Shown: positions 16,601 to 25,199, counted from the stretch's first letter. The stretch: 64,000 nucleotides of DNA from Pseudomonas sp. EpS/L25 (GCF_001512295.1 NZ_LNUP01000002.1:1553546-1617545); one strand, 5' to 3'. The notes: generated by a model from the sequence alone, not told the origin. Translations and numbers: made by a program.

Positions 16601-19178
16601 CGCTGATCAGGGGGTGGGTGATCACTAGCAGCAATACGCCCAGGCTCCACGCCAGTGGGTGAGCGCTGGCCAACCACCCCCATAGCAGTACCCCGAGAAA
16701 GGCGGCCGGCTCCAGGCTACGACGCAGGTTGTCGATGATCTTCCAATAGGCCAGGTGCGTCAGCCGATTCGGCTCCAGACCGCCATCGGATTTCGGTGTC
16801 CAGGGCATCAGCCACGGCAGCAACTGCCAGTCGCCGCGGATCCAGCGATGACGGCGCTTGGCGTCGGCGCTGTAGCGCGCCGGATGCTCTTCATAGAGCT
16901 GTACGTCACTGATCAGGCCGGAGTGGGCGTAACAGCCTTCGATCAAGTCGTGGCTGAGAATACGGTTCTCGGGAAAGCGGTCCTTTAGGGCATGCTCGAA
17001 GGCATCCACGGCATAGATCCCTTTGCCGATGAATGAGCCGTTGCCGAACAAGTCCTGGTAGACGTCGGAGACGGAACGCGTATAGGGGTCCACGCCAGCG
17101 TCGCTGCCGAACAGCTGAGCGTACGTGGAACGGGTGATGCTCGGCAGGCTGATGCCGACACGAGGTTGCAGGATCGCGTAGCCGCTGGTGATGCGTTTCT
17201 GGCGCCCATCGAAGCGCGGTTGGTTGAGCGGGTGGCAGATCGCACCCAAGAGCTGACGCGCCACGTCGCGCGGCAATTGGGTGTCGGTATCCAGCGTGAT
17301 GACGTAGCTGATCCTGGGCAGCGCCGAGATATTGCCGACCACCAGGGAGAAACGTCCAGCGCCATGCCCTCGTAGCAGCGCATTGAGGTCCGCTAGCTTG
17401 CCGCGCTTGCGCTCGTGGCCTATCCAGCGCTGTTCGGTAGGATTCCAGCGTCGCGGGCGATGCAGCAGGAAGAACCGCGCCGCGCCGGTTTCCGGGTACT
17501 TCAGGTTCAGGGCTTCGATAGCCTGGCTCGCGTAGTGCAGCACCGCCGCGTCACTCTCGATGACTTCGCTCTGGGCATCCATGAAATCGGTGAGCAGGGC
17601 GAAATGCAGGTTGGCGTCACGGTTGGCGAGAAAGCGTACCTCCATGCCATCGATCAGTTCTTCCACATCCTGAACGCTACCGATCAGCGTTGGCACCACG
17701 ACCAGTGTGCGTGCATCGGAGGGAATACCGGCGCTGAAATCCAGGCGAGGCAGAATGTCCGGCCGCAGCGTCAGGGTCACCAGGCGGTTGACCAGCGCGA
17801 TGGCCAGCTGGCTGGTCATTACCATTATCGGCCCGCCAAGCAGCACCATCGTCCAGAGTCCCCAGCCGTCCGCTCTCGACCAGGTGAAGAAGGGCCAGGC
17901 CAACAGCAGGCTGAGCGCCACGACGGGCACGATGAAGAACGCCAGGGGCGCGCCGCGCAGTATCCGCCGGCAGCGCTCCACCAGGGAGCGCCGGGCGCCC
18001 AGCTGTATTTCCAGGGTGGCCAGTCCCGCTCCCACCAGGTAGAAACCGACGTGCCTCTTCAGCGGGTCCTGTTCGGCCGCGGCGTCGCAGAGACCGATGG
18101 CCGCCTGGGCGATGTCGATCTCGGAATGCGAGCAGCTGCGCGCCAGGCGCTCGATGGCGTGGCGGTAGTGATCGCGAGTGGCGAAATCCATGCGGCGGTA
18201 GATGTCAGCCGGGTCCTTGGCCAGCGCCTGTTCGACGCCGCTCAGGCGCTCGACGAACTCGCGCCAGTCCGCCGCCGATAGCAGCCGCAAGCTGTTGATG
18301 CTGTTACTGATCGACACCTGCTCCGTGGCCTGCAGTTGGCCATCGAGATGAATAAGGCGTTCGACACTTTGGCCGGACTCCGCCAGGACCTGTTCGACCC
18401 AGGTCATCGGCAGAACCAGTGACGTACTCTGGCCCTGCAAACGTCGCGAGAGCTCCGCAACGAAGGCGCTGGTCATCGGCGGCGCAGAGCGTGCGAGGTC
18501 GGCCACCAGCAGCACTACGCTCTTGGCGTCGTGCTCGGCGGTGGAAATGAAACGGTCGGCCCAGTCGTTGGCGAGATTACGATCGGTCCAGCTAGCCATC
18601 ACCTGTGACGCGACACGCCGAAGATTTTCGATCAACGCCAGGCGCAACATGATGGGAATGGCCCACAGCTCGCCCAGGGTCAGGGGCGTCACCGCCTGAT
18701 AAGCGGTGACGAAACGGCTCAGATTATCGCTATCGACGCGGCCGTCGCCGTGAGCGATGGTTTCCAGCGCGATGTCATACACCCGTGGAAAGGTGCGCGA
18801 GGGCCCGTCTTCCAGGCCGGGCAGCTCACGGCAGTAGCCTTTGGGCAGGTGTTTCTGGGCGGTGCGTATCTGCTCTTCGACCAGATAGAAATTGTCGAGT
18901 AGCCAGGCGGCCGCGGGCGTGGCGCGTTGCTTGGACAGCGCGGCCACGGCCATCGCCTGGCCACTGCTGGCCAGTACCGCGGCATTCTCGGCAAGGCGGT
19001 GAAGCAGAGCGTCCGAGGTGGTATGGGAACTCAGTTGATGTTGTCGGGCGAGATGAGCGCCGTGGGCGGCCATCTGCTCCAGACTGAACAGTTCCGCGCG
19101 CAAGGCCGGCTCGTACTGGAAGGTGCGCGGCGCGGGATGCCACAACCGGCGGATTGCTCGAAGCCATTGCCTATCCAT
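10620..19178 (-). CDS. ndvB: Cyclic beta-1,2-glucan synthase (NdvB/ChvB/Cgs type)
   Basis: 2852 residues from ATG 19178 (MDRQW), which AAGGAAAAC precedes; an in-frame TTG six codons upstream is less likely. The enzyme builds, trims and cyclises beta-1,2-glucan from UDP-glucose at the inner membrane. Its length matches Agrobacterium/Brucella homologues. Membrane segments lie at about 415-470, 835-880 and 955-1000. The family 84 glycosyltransferase core has a DxD motif (DTDTQLPRD, about 627) and a QxxRW-like RWIRGDWQ (about 776). A carbohydrate-binding and family 94 phosphorylase region fills the C-terminal half, with GDWNDGMN (about 2537) holding the expected catalytic Asp; it controls chain length. 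No exporter (NdvA) gene is adjacent. Confidence 0.92.
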   Translation of the reverse strand: MDRQWLRAIRRLWHPAPRTFQYEPALRAELFSLEQMAAHGAHLARQHQLSSHTTSDALLHRLAENAAVLASSGQAMAVAALSKQRATPAAAWLLDNFYLVEEQIRTAQKHLPKGYCRELPGLEDGPSRTFPRVYDIALETIAHGDGRVDSDNLSRFVTAYQAVTPLTLGELWAIPIMLRLALIENLRRVASQVMASWTDRNLANDWADRFISTAEHDAKSVVLLVADLARSAPPMTSAFVAELSRRLQGQSTSLVLPMTWVEQVLAESGQSVERLIHLDGQLQATEQVSISNSINSLRLLSAADWREFVERLSGVEQALAKDPADIYRRMDFATRDHYRHAIERLARSCSHSEIDIAQAAIGLCDAAAEQDPLKRHVGFYLVGAGLATLEIQLGARRSLVERCRRILRGAPLAFFIVPVVALSLLLAWPFFTWSRADGWGLWTMVLLGGPIMVMTSQLAIALVNRLVTLTLRPDILPRLDFSAGIPSDARTLVVVPTLIGSVQDVEELIDGMEVRFLANRDANLHFALLTDFMDAQSEVIESDAAVLHYASQAIEALNLKYPETGAARFFLLHRPRRWNPTEQRWIGHERKRGKLADLNALLRGHGAGRFSLVVGNISALPRISYVITLDTDTQLPRDVARQLLGAICHPLNQPRFDGRQKRITSGYAILQPRVGISLPSITRSTYAQLFGSDAGVDPYTRSVSDVYQDLFGNGSFIGKGIYAVDAFEHALKDRFPENRILSHDLIEGCYAHSGLISDVQLYEEHPARYSADAKRRHRWIRGDWQLLPWLMPWTPKSDGGLEPNRLTHLAYWKIIDNLRRSLEPAAFLGVLLWGWLASAHPLAWSLGVLLLVITHPLISASLELLHKAPDIQLGQHLKVVLRSATQQFTRALLSLVWLPFEAFSSLDAIGRTLWRLAISHRHLLQWNSSREVERSSHNDLSGLYRLMWVAPLLASGVAVLLLGDLWALASAAPFLLAWLLAPAVAYRLSQPSGQSVFTPSPVEQQFLRCLTRKTWAFFDDQVGPGDNWLPPDNIQEQPTAVTAHRTSPTNMGMALLSHLAAHDFAYLSGGRLLTRLDKTLASMSRLERHRRHFYNWYDTQTLQPLPPRYVSTVDSGNLAGLLLTLRSGLYELPHAPVLNAHWCGGLVDCLAVLQEAIVASGLDEHLLDGAHSELASAHTLEGLHEISTVLQRLIVRAQALAPILRMAPEADHWRQALLTQCQDLHGELASLTLPGSPLASASWHELAQLEVTQWPLAEQPQVRAVIAQASERIATALRLADITADLADMDFTFLYNPQRELLTIGYNVEEQRLDGGYYDLLASEVRLTVFLAIAQGQLPQESWFTLGRLLTSNGGNPVLLSWTGSMFEYLMPMLVMPTYAGTLLDQTCRAAVARQIEYGQQLDLPWGVSESGYCTLDAQLNYQYRAFGVPGLGLKRGLGEDLVMAPYASVLALMVAPEAACKNLQRLAGMGMTGRYGLYEAIDFTSARLPPGQHAGLIQSFMAHHQGMSLLSLTQVLLERPMQRRFEANPQFQATSLLLQERAPKSATQYLHTANASLEDQVSRASENKLRVYTDPCRRHPAVQLLSNGRYHVMISNAGGGYSRRDNLAVTRWQEDITCDNTGTFCYLREVDSGYFWSSAHQPTLRKTEGFEAIFTDARAEFRVRERDFDVHTEIVVSPEDDIELRRLHISNRSGRRRTLELTSYAEVVLAPALSDALHPAFSKLFVQSELLLPLQAILCSRRPRSSDEKVPWLCHLLAVHDADIVAISYETDRARFIGRGRNLTHPAAMDAEALSGTAGAVLDPIVAIRCRITFDPGQIATIDLVTGVSDNREGCLQLINKYRDRRLADRVFDLSWTHSQVLLRQLNTSHAEARLFEQMAASIIYTNPSLRAAPNILAANQRNQSGLWGQAISGDRPIVLLQISTAIHIDLVRKLVQAHAYWRHKGLSVDLVIWNEDQAGYRQDLQDSIMELVTSGSEAHLIDRPGGIFVRPAQQLSHEDRVLMLAVAHLVLSDERGSLAEQVHRRRAEPRLPAFDAKLLPSVVPTAATPLADASLILGNPHGGFSADGKEYVIHSHAGQRTPAPWVNVLANPSFGSVISESGNAYTWYENAHEFRLTPWRNDPVSDPGDETLYLRDEDSGHYWSPTPLPRPGKGTYVTRHGFGYSVFEHEEDGIRSELWVYVSLQDPVKFSHLKIHNTSDRPRRLSITGYVAWVLGDLREKSCMHVVSEADPNSGALLARNSYSIEFPGRVAFFDVDMPIASSTAGRCDFIGRNGHLAAPAAMAQPHLSGRSGPGLDPCAALRVDMQLAPDEKRSVTFRLGAAQDATSASRLVLRMRGNVTAEAELQGVRTHWHDTLGKLQITTPEPAVDVLVNGWLMYQVIACRFWARSGYYQSGGAFGFRDQLQDSMAMLHADPAAVRQHLLLCAAHQFIEGDVQHWWHPPLDRGVRTRCSDDYLWLAWATSRYVKVTGDASVLSESVGYLEGRALNSGEQSYYDLPTHSSLRETLYQHCVRAIEHSLARGAHGLPLMGDGDWNDGMNRVGEGGKGESVWLGFFGYDVLRRFATTALLHDDAAFAKRCEEEAETLRLSLDAHAWDGDWYRRAYFDDGTPLGSTSNDECRIDSIAQSWSVLSGAAPEPRQRVAMASLEQHLMRRDIGLVQLLDPPFDQGVLDPGYIKGYVPGVRENGGQYTHAAVWAGMAFAELGDSARAWELLRMINPVGHGNDATATYKVEPYVVAADVYGMPPHEGRGGWSWYTGSAGWMYQLIVESLLGVQRSGTQLRIRPVLPAEWTTFSLDYRFGTTLYRIALSRGDLPQPTIQLDGTMVQGDSFGLIDDGLEHQVEVRWPDN

Positions 19179-19550
19179 GTTTTCCTTAGCATTCAACGCG
19201 AAACGTAGACAACGACGCGGAGATGCCTTTCACGCTATTGCCGCGGGCACGACACCTTGAGGGGGAGCCCATTCAGTGTGGAAGTCTGGATGGGCGGCGT
19301 CTGTCTGCTGGCACACATAGCGTCGGGCCACGATGACGGAAGTCGCTGCCGGTTTGGGAGCTACCACCAATCCCGTCAGTTGCAGGCGTCATGCTCGTCA
19401 CCGTTGCCCGCGGCCAGGTAAAGCCGCTTCACGCCGCGCGTCGAGGAGCAGCGCCTCGGGCGCGCGGGGGCTGCCTCACGACGGCGACGTTATCCGGCAC
19501 GCGCTGCGGTCGCTGACGCTGAGCAATGGACCTTCCTGGATTGGCTTACC
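19179..19550. other. Intergenic between ndvB and the broken cheW
   Basis: I looked here for the missing C-terminal part of cheW in all three minus-strand frames and did not find it. No other gene is supported. The ndvB promoter should lie near 19200-19300. Confidence 0.35.
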
Positions 19551-19841
19551 CTATCCGAGGGGATGGATGAGTCGGCCTGCACCCGAAGAAGGGCCGCCGT
19601 TGGCGGCGGGCCTCTCCTCGGACGCTTTCGTTCCACGTATGGGATTGGCCGGCAGCCGCATGCCCAGGTCCAGCACCGGCACGGCGGCGCCACGCAGATT
19701 GATGACGCCACGCAACGCCGGTGGCAGCAGGGGCACGCTGGTCACCGCGGCGTACTCGATGACTTCGCGCACGCCGCAGGTCGGCATGCCGTAGCGTTCG
19801 CCGGCGAGCTGAACGATGAGGAACTGGCGGGCCAGTATCAG
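19551..19841 (-). pseudogene. cheW: Truncated CheW-like adaptor
   Basis: Directly after the chemoreceptor stop codon (TGA 19840-19838) the minus strand encodes LARQFLIVQLAGERYGMP, TCGVREVIEYAAVTSVPLLP, then GVINLRGAAVPVLDLGMRLP: the first half of a CheW domain, which couples receptors to the CheA kinase. Two things are wrong. There is no ATG, GTG or TTG before the first beta strand, only CTG codons (19841, 19835) or ATA; the first ATG (19787) would delete it. The frame also ends after a non-CheW tail (SEERPAANGGPSSG...) at 19551, lacking the second subdomain. I regard it as a decayed gene. Confidence 0.6.
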
Positions 19842-21496
19842 GCGTGCTCCTCGAAGCGAGCGAAGCCGGCGGGTACGCCACCCAGGGACGCGCGGCGGGT
19901 GCCGTCGATCAGCGCCGAGGCGCGCTCGGCCAGCCCGGAGCCCGACCGACCGGCCGCGGGCGTTGCCGTCCGCGGTGCTGCCGAGGCGCTGCTGAGTGTG
20001 AAGAACTCCATCAGTTGCTGGAGCTGCTCGGCCTGGCTGCTCATCTCTTCGGCGGTACCGGCCAGCTCCTCGGAGGCCGAGGCGTTCTGCTGGGTCACCT
20101 GGCTGAGCTGCAGCATGGCGCTATTGATCTGCTCCACGCCGGAGCTCTGCTCTTCCGACGCGGAGGTGATTTCCTGCACCAGATCGGACGTCTTGCTGAT
20201 GGAGGGCACCATCGCATCCAGCAGCGAGCCGGCCCGCTCGGCTAGGGCCACACTGCCCTGGGCCACATTGCTGATTTCCTGGGCGGCGACCTGGCTGCGC
20301 TCGGCCAGCTTGCGGACCTCGGAAGCCACCACGGCGAAGCCCTTGCCGTGTTCGCCCGCGCGGGCGGCCTCGATGGCGGCATTGAGGGCCAGCAGGTTGG
20401 TCTGGTAGGCGATGTCGTCGATGATGCCGATCTTGGCGGCGATGGTCTTCATGGCGACCAGGGTGTCGCGTACCGCCTGGCCACCCTCGTTCGCCTCGCG
20501 GTTGGCCTTGCCGGCCATGCCGTCGGTGACCTTGGCGTTCTCGGTGTTCTGGGCGATGGAGGCCGACATCTGCTCGACGCTGGCGCTGGTTTCCTCCACG
20601 GAAGCCGCCTGCTCGGTACTCGCCTGGCTGATGCTCTGGGCTGTGGCGGAGATCTCTTCGGAAGCGCTGGCCAGGCCATCGGAGGCGCTGCGCACATCAC
20701 TGATGATCTGCGCCAGACGCTGGCTCATGCCATCCATGGCGCGCAGCAGCGCGGCGGTCTCGTCGCGGCCTTCGGCCTGGATACGCTGGGTCAGGTCACC
20801 GGCGGCGAGACGATCGGCGACAGCGACGGCAGCGCGCAGCGGCCGGGTGATGCTGCGACTCATCAGGAAGCCCAGCAATACGCCGAACGCCACGCCGATG
20901 GCGATGATCCCCATCAGCATCACCCGGCTGCGCGCATAGAGCTGGTCGGTGAGATCGTTGGCGTCGCTGGCGTTCTGTTCCTTGCGCTTGGACAGCTCGG
21001 TCATCAGCGTACCCACCTGGTCACCATAACGGCGAACGCTGACCAGCTGGCTGTCCAGCTCGGGATCGGCCTCGCGCACGGCTCTGTCATGGGCGATCGC
21101 CATGGCCTTGTCCAGTTGCGAGGTATAGCCGGTGAGCAGCTCGTCGATCTGGCGGAAACTGGTCGCCGAGGCTTCGCTGGTGAACAGCGGGCGGGCCTTG
21201 GCCAGGTTTTCCCGGACGTTGGCGAGGCCCAGCTTGACTTCCGCCTGGGCGTGGCTGCGATCTTCCTCGGAGGTCGCCAGCAGGTAGTTGCTGCGGGCGC
21301 GGCCGATGAAGACGAGGTTGAGGTTGGCTTCCTTGATGTAGGACAGCCCGAGCAACTCGCGCTCATAGAGCTGGGTCGCCAGGTCGTTGATCTGGCCGCT
21401 GTTATTGAGTCCGACGACACCAACCACCAAGCTGATGGCGGCGACGGCGATAAAGGACACGATAAGGCGAGTGCCAATCCGGAAATTCTTGAACAT
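19838..21496 (-). CDS. Methyl-accepting chemotaxis protein
   Basis: 552 residues. AGGAG stands before ATG 21496. A first membrane segment (about 10-32), a periplasmic four-helix-bundle-type sensor (about 33-187, no Cache motifs) and a second membrane segment (about 190-212) precede a HAMP domain ([22 protein letters not shown]). The cytoplasmic coiled coil carries the invariant tip [20 protein letters not shown], which binds CheA and CheW. Ala/Glu-rich helices on each side provide methylation sites. It detects a small molecule in the periplasm and controls the flagellar motor through CheA; the ligand cannot be predicted. The C-terminus (GFARFEEHA) lacks the CheR-tethering pentapeptide. A broken cheW follows within 3 bases. 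Confidence 0.92.
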   Translation of the reverse strand: MFKNFRIGTRLIVSFIAVAAISLVVGVVGLNNSGQINDLATQLYERELLGLSYIKEANLNLVFIGRARSNYLLATSEEDRSHAQAEVKLGLANVRENLAKARPLFTSEASATSFRQIDELLTGYTSQLDKAMAIAHDRAVREADPELDSQLVSVRRYGDQVGTLMTELSKRKEQNASDANDLTDQLYARSRVMLMGIIAIGVAFGVLLGFLMSRSITRPLRAAVAVADRLAAGDLTQRIQAEGRDETAALLRAMDGMSQRLAQIISDVRSASDGLASASEEISATAQSISQASTEQAASVEETSASVEQMSASIAQNTENAKVTDGMAGKANREANEGGQAVRDTLVAMKTIAAKIGIIDDIAYQTNLLALNAAIEAARAGEHGKGFAVVASEVRKLAERSQVAAQEISNVAQGSVALAERAGSLLDAMVPSISKTSDLVQEITSASEEQSSGVEQINSAMLQLSQVTQQNASASEELAGTAEEMSSQAEQLQQLMEFFTLSSASAAPRTATPAAGRSGSGLAERASALIDGTRRASLGGVPAGFARFEEHA

Positions 21497-22049
21497 TGGG
21501 TGCTCCTATTGAGAAAGGCTAGTGTTCAGGACCAGCCGAGGTAATGGCATCAATAGCCAGTCTTTCGGATTGAGAGGTTTTAAATTTATAGTGGCCACGG
21601 GCCATGGGGATGAATGGCAAACGCTTATCGAAGTTGTCCTGAATTGCTCCAACAAAGATTGTCGCGATAGCGATCAAGGTTCAACGAAACGCTCGAGGCT
21701 TCAGCGGACTGGCGTTGGAATGATCCCTGAAAGGCCCGGTGGGTGTGGCTTCTGTGCTGATCGCCGTGGCGGATAGGGCAAGGTTGTTTGCCCGTTTAAT
21801 CGTAGAGCAAAGACTTTAGGTCAGCGCTTTTACAGCATGATTAGTTGAGCGTGAGTTTGGCGGAAAGTATCGTCATGTCGATGTTGTAAAGGATTTGAAG
21901 CGATAAATCGCGGAGGCGCTTATTCTGTGGTTGGTGTGACGAATAAGATTGGGAGTTGCTGTGCTAGAGCGGTCCATTGCAGAGTCGTTCGGTACGAAGA
22001 ACATCGGGTCGACTGATATGCCTGGATGTGAATTCGTTTCCATCTGCCC

Positions 22050-22217
22050 AAGAAACTGTGCAAAGTCTCGCGAGCTAGAGACAGGTCTCACGAAAACACC
22101 CGAGGAAGCGGACCGGGCTCGTGCGCGAATTCGCGAGTGGTAAATGAGCGTTGCAATGGGGCCGCCGGCGACCCAGGCCATTTTGGTCGACGCGCAGCAG
22201 ATCATGAACAGCTTCTT
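22050..22217 (+). mobile_element. MITE-like element, copy 1 (decayed)
   Basis: The ends are imperfect inverted repeats: CAAGAAACTGTGCAAAGTCT on the left and the complement of GATCATGAACAGCTTCTT on the right. Inside lies a core (GAGGAAGCGGA ... GAGTGGTAAATGAGC, about 22103-22148) that recurs in copy 2 (25200-25370, opposite orientation) and in the third element (53080-53236). Copy 1 aligns with copy 2 over its whole length (for example GGCGACCCAGGCCATTTT in both). It has no transposase. REP DNA starts 2 bases after it. Confidence 0.65.
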
Positions 22218-22219
22218 AT

Positions 22220-22294
22220 TCGCGGCCATGGCGGTCCGCTGATGCGACCGCTCCTACAAAAGCATCACTCCCTGTAGGAGCAACTGTCTTATCG
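22220..22294. repeat. REP element, first of a pair
   Basis: CCGCTCCTACAAAA and CCTGTAGGAGCAA form a GCTCCTACA/TGTAGGAGC stem of 9 pairs, the classic Pseudomonas REP hairpin, preceded by GGCCATGGCGGTCCGC. A near-identical unit lies at 22427-22506, about 207 bases downstream in the same orientation. Such elements are spread by RAYT transposases acting in trans. Confidence 0.75.
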
Positions 22295-22330
22295 CCTGAG
22301 CCACCGAAGACGAACATCCGCTCGAAGCGC

Positions 22331-22365
22331 CCCCTCTCCCTTTGGGAGAGGGCTGGGGTGAGGGG
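22331..22365. repeat. CCCTCTCCC/GGGAGAGGG palindromic repeat
   Basis: CCCTCTCCC TTTG GGAGAGGG is a tight hairpin, followed by CTGGGGTGAGGGG. The same interspersed sequence is familiar from many gammaproteobacterial genomes. It sits between the two REP units. Confidence 0.6.
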
Positions 22366-22426
22366 ACCCCTCGTGGCGAACTCCCCGTGGAAAAGGCTGC
22401 GCCGTTTTCCACACTACGGTCTGTAA

Positions 22427-22506
22427 CTGTCTTATCGCGGCCATGGCGGTCCGCCGATGCGGCCGCTCCTACAAAAAGCTCATGCCCTGTAGGAGCAATT
22501 GCCTTC
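22427..22506. repeat. REP element, second of a pair
   Basis: This repeats the first REP almost exactly: GGCCATGGCGGTCCGC, GGCCGCTCCTACAAAAAGC, then CCTGTAGGAGCAATTG. AACTGTCTTATCG, which follows the first unit, precedes this one, so the two units are a head-to-tail pair around a spacer. Confidence 0.75.
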
Positions 22507-22761
22507 TCACTAGGGGGCCGTCCTGGCAGAAGACATTATCGTTGCCCCTTGCCGTACCGGCTGGATAGGTCACTGCCCGTCGCCATCCTTCCCGGCACCC
22601 GAAGCTCTCGCCAGTCCCCTCGCGCAACGCCGATTGAATAAATATTTCCTTTTGGATCAGCAGGTTGGTCGGCCCTATATCCCTCGGCATATGGACGCTC
22701 CCGCTCGCCGTCCCTAGCTTTTGCTCCAACGGCTCAGCCTTGGACTATCGGGAGCGCACTC

Positions 22762-23526
22762 ATGGGACGCCTTGCAGGGAAAGTCGCTTTGATCACCGGG
22801 GGCGCTGGGGGCTGTGGCCTCTCCGCGTCCGAGCTGTTCGCCCGCGAGGGGGCCAAGGTCGCCATCCTTGACCTTTCCAGCAGCGACGGCGCCGCCGTGG
22901 CCGAAGGTATCCGTGCCGCGGGCGGTAGCGCCTGCTTCATCGCCGCCGACGTTTCCAAGGCCGACCAGGTCCAGGCCGCCGTCATCCAGGTGGAGCAGCG
23001 CTTCGGTCCGATCACCGTGCTGATGAACCACGCCGGCACCATCCAGGTGGGCCCCTTCCTGGACACCACGGAGGACGACTGGGACCGACTGATGGCGATC
23101 AACGTCAAGAGCATGTTCCTGGTGTCGCGCGCGGTGTTGCCAGGCATGATCGCCGCCGGCGGTGGCAGCGTGATCTGCACGTCTTCGATCTCCGGGGTGG
23201 TCGGCACGCCGATGGAGGTGCTCTATTGCACCACCAAGGGGGCCTGCCACATGTTCGCCCGGGCCCTGGCGGTGGAGTTTCGCGACCGCAACATCCGCAG
23301 CAACGCCATCTGTCCCGGCTTCATCGGTACCGCCCATGGTCGCCGTGAACTCGACCTGTTGCGCGAGCATGGCACTGAGGTGTCCGACGCGACCCTGGCG
23401 GGGATGCAAGGTCGCCTGTGCGATCCGGCGGAAGTGGCGTCGGCCGCGCTGTTCCTGGCCAGCGATGATTCCAGCTTCGTCAACGGCACCCATTTGTTCG
23501 TCGATAACGCCTACACCGCGGCCTGA
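22762..23526 (+). CDS. Short-chain dehydrogenase/reductase
   Basis: 254 residues, the classical SDR length. The nucleotide-binding motif is TGGAGGCG (12-19), slightly different from TGxxxGIG. NHAG (89-92) replaces the usual NNAG. The catalytic set is complete: N114, S142, Y155 and K159 (YCTTK). Asp37 at the end of the second beta strand (AILDLS) favours NAD(H) over NADP(H). An alcohol or keto substrate is likely but unspecified. An NCS1 permease starts 122 bases downstream on the same strand, so the pair may handle one imported compound. Confidence 0.88.
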   Translation: MGRLAGKVALITGGAGGCGLSASELFAREGAKVAILDLSSSDGAAVAEGIRAAGGSACFIAADVSKADQVQAAVIQVEQRFGPITVLMNHAGTIQVGPFLDTTEDDWDRLMAINVKSMFLVSRAVLPGMIAAGGGSVICTSSISGVVGTPMEVLYCTTKGACHMFARALAVEFRDRNIRSNAICPGFIGTAHGRRELDLLREHGTEVSDATLAGMQGRLCDPAEVASAALFLASDDSSFVNGTHLFVDNAYTAA

Positions 23527-23648
23527 GCATCCGTTCGGACGCCGACCGCAGCGAGCCCGCGCCCCCGCTTATAACAAGGCACGGCTCCCCAGCACCTGAC
23601 ACTGCCAAACCAAAAACCTAGAACACTCTTGGCGAGAGGGAGCCATAC

Positions 23649-25055
23649 ATGGAAATCGAGAATCGCAGCGTCGAATTCATTCCCGAGCACGAACGTTATG
23701 GCTCGCCCAAACGGCTGTTCACCCTCTGGTGCAGCGCCAACATGCAGGTCACCACCCTGGTCATCGGGGCCCTGGGCGTGGTGGCCGGGCTGAACCTGGG
23801 CTGGACCTTCATCGGGCTGATCCTGGGCAATCTGATCGGCTCCGTGTTCATGGCGGCGCATTCCGCCCAGGGGCCACACCTGGGCATTCCACAGATGATC
23901 CAGAGCCGGGCGCAGTTCGGGGTGATCGGCGCCGGCGTGCCGCTGGCCATCGTGGTGCTGGCCTACATCCTCTTCACCGCGGCCAATGGCGTGGTGATGC
24001 GCGATTCGATCAAGGCGGTGGCGCCGGTCTCGGATAACGACGCCATCATCCTGTTCGGCGTGCTCACCCTGGTCGTCGGCTTCGTGGGCTACGAGCTGAT
24101 CCATCGCATCGGCGCCTGGATGAGTGCGCTTTCCAGCCTCGTCTTCGCCCTGGCGGCCTATGCCGTACTGCAGCACGGCTTGCCGGCCGGAGCCTGGGAC
24201 GTCTCGGCGAGCACCTTCAAGTTCGCCGTCTTCTGCCTGGTGGTGACCCAGGCCGCCTCCTGGACGCTGGGCTTCGGCCCCTACGTCGCCGACTACTCAC
24301 GCTATCTGCCCAGCAGCATCTCCACGCGCTCGACCTTCTGGTACAGCTACCTGGGCATCATGGTCGGCTCGACGCTGCTGATGCTGCTCGGCGCCCTCAT
24401 GGCCGCTTCCGCCATGGACGTCACCACCGATCCCGGCAGTGCCATCGCCAGGCTCTTCCCGGGTTACGAGACGCTGGTGTACGGCGTGATCATCGTCGGG
24501 GTGCTGGAATGGAACGTGATGAATCTGTACAGCTCCTACATGTCCACCACCACCATCTTCACCGGCTTCAACGGTAAGGTCCGGATCGGCCTGCTGACCA
24601 AGTTCGTCATCATGGCCATCGTCGCCGTCATCGTGACCTGGATCGCCATCGCCGCCCAATACAACTTCAGCGCCTACTTCAGCGACATCCTGATCGGCCA
24701 GGTCTATGTGCTGGTGCCCTGGAGCGCCATCAACCTCGCCGACTACTACTGGATTCGCAAGGGACGCTACAGCGTGGCGGCCATGTACGACGTCAATGGC
24801 ATCTACGGCAAGGTGAACTGGAACACCCTGTCGATCTACGCCTTCGCGGTAGTGGTGCAGATCCCCTTCATGGAGCTGTCGTTCTACAAGGGGCCGATCG
24901 CCGCCCTGGTCGGCACGGACATCTCCTGGCTACCCGCCCTGGTCGTGCCCGGGGTGCTGTACTACCTCGCCAATCGTCACAAGCAACTGCACCTGACACC
25001 CTTCGAAAGCGTCCGGCCCGCTGCGGCCCCGGTAGCTTCCCTGGAGCGCGCCTAA
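23649..25055 (+). CDS. NCS1-family permease (purine-cytosine permease type)
   Basis: 468 residues with about 12 hydrophobic segments. The N-terminus (EHERYGSPKRLFTLWCSANMQ) and the first helices (GPHLGIPQMIQSRAQFG) are typical of CodB/NCS1 transporters, which import nucleobases, hydantoins or related heterocycles with H+ or Na+. GAGGGAG stands upstream of ATG 23649. The last third (VPWSAINLADYYWIRKGRY, then DISWLPALVVPGVLYYLANR) closely resembles the partial permease at the right end of the window. Together with the SDR gene before it and the LuxR-type regulator after it, this may be a small catabolic unit. Confidence 0.88.
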   Translation: MEIENRSVEFIPEHERYGSPKRLFTLWCSANMQVTTLVIGALGVVAGLNLGWTFIGLILGNLIGSVFMAAHSAQGPHLGIPQMIQSRAQFGVIGAGVPLAIVVLAYILFTAANGVVMRDSIKAVAPVSDNDAIILFGVLTLVVGFVGYELIHRIGAWMSALSSLVFALAAYAVLQHGLPAGAWDVSASTFKFAVFCLVVTQAASWTLGFGPYVADYSRYLPSSISTRSTFWYSYLGIMVGSTLLMLLGALMAASAMDVTTDPGSAIARLFPGYETLVYGVIIVGVLEWNVMNLYSSYMSTTTIFTGFNGKVRIGLLTKFVIMAIVAVIVTWIAIAAQYNFSAYFSDILIGQVYVLVPWSAINLADYYWIRKGRYSVAAMYDVNGIYGKVNWNTLSIYAFAVVVQIPFMELSFYKGPIAALVGTDISWLPALVVPGVLYYLANRHKQLHLTPFESVRPAAAPVASLERA

Positions 25056-25199
25056 CAGCATCCGGGCCGACGGGGAGGGGACTTGCCGCTGCCGGCGGCA
25101 GGGGAAGGATGACCGACCAGCACCCTCACGAAGGACCAGGCTGGCACGGTTTTGGTATGTTGCAGGGTTAGCCAAGCCTGCTCGCGGGATTCGACGCCA

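Larger units (their letters stand above)
21497..22761. other. 1.26 kb non-coding mosaic rich in repeats
   Basis: No gene is supported between the receptor start and the SDR start. The right half is a patchwork: a MITE-like element (22050-22217), a REP sequence (22220-22294), a CCCTCTCC palindrome (22331-22365) and a second REP (22427-22506). Each is listed separately. The left part (21497-22049) is less GC-rich and shows nothing recognisable. Confidence 0.6.
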
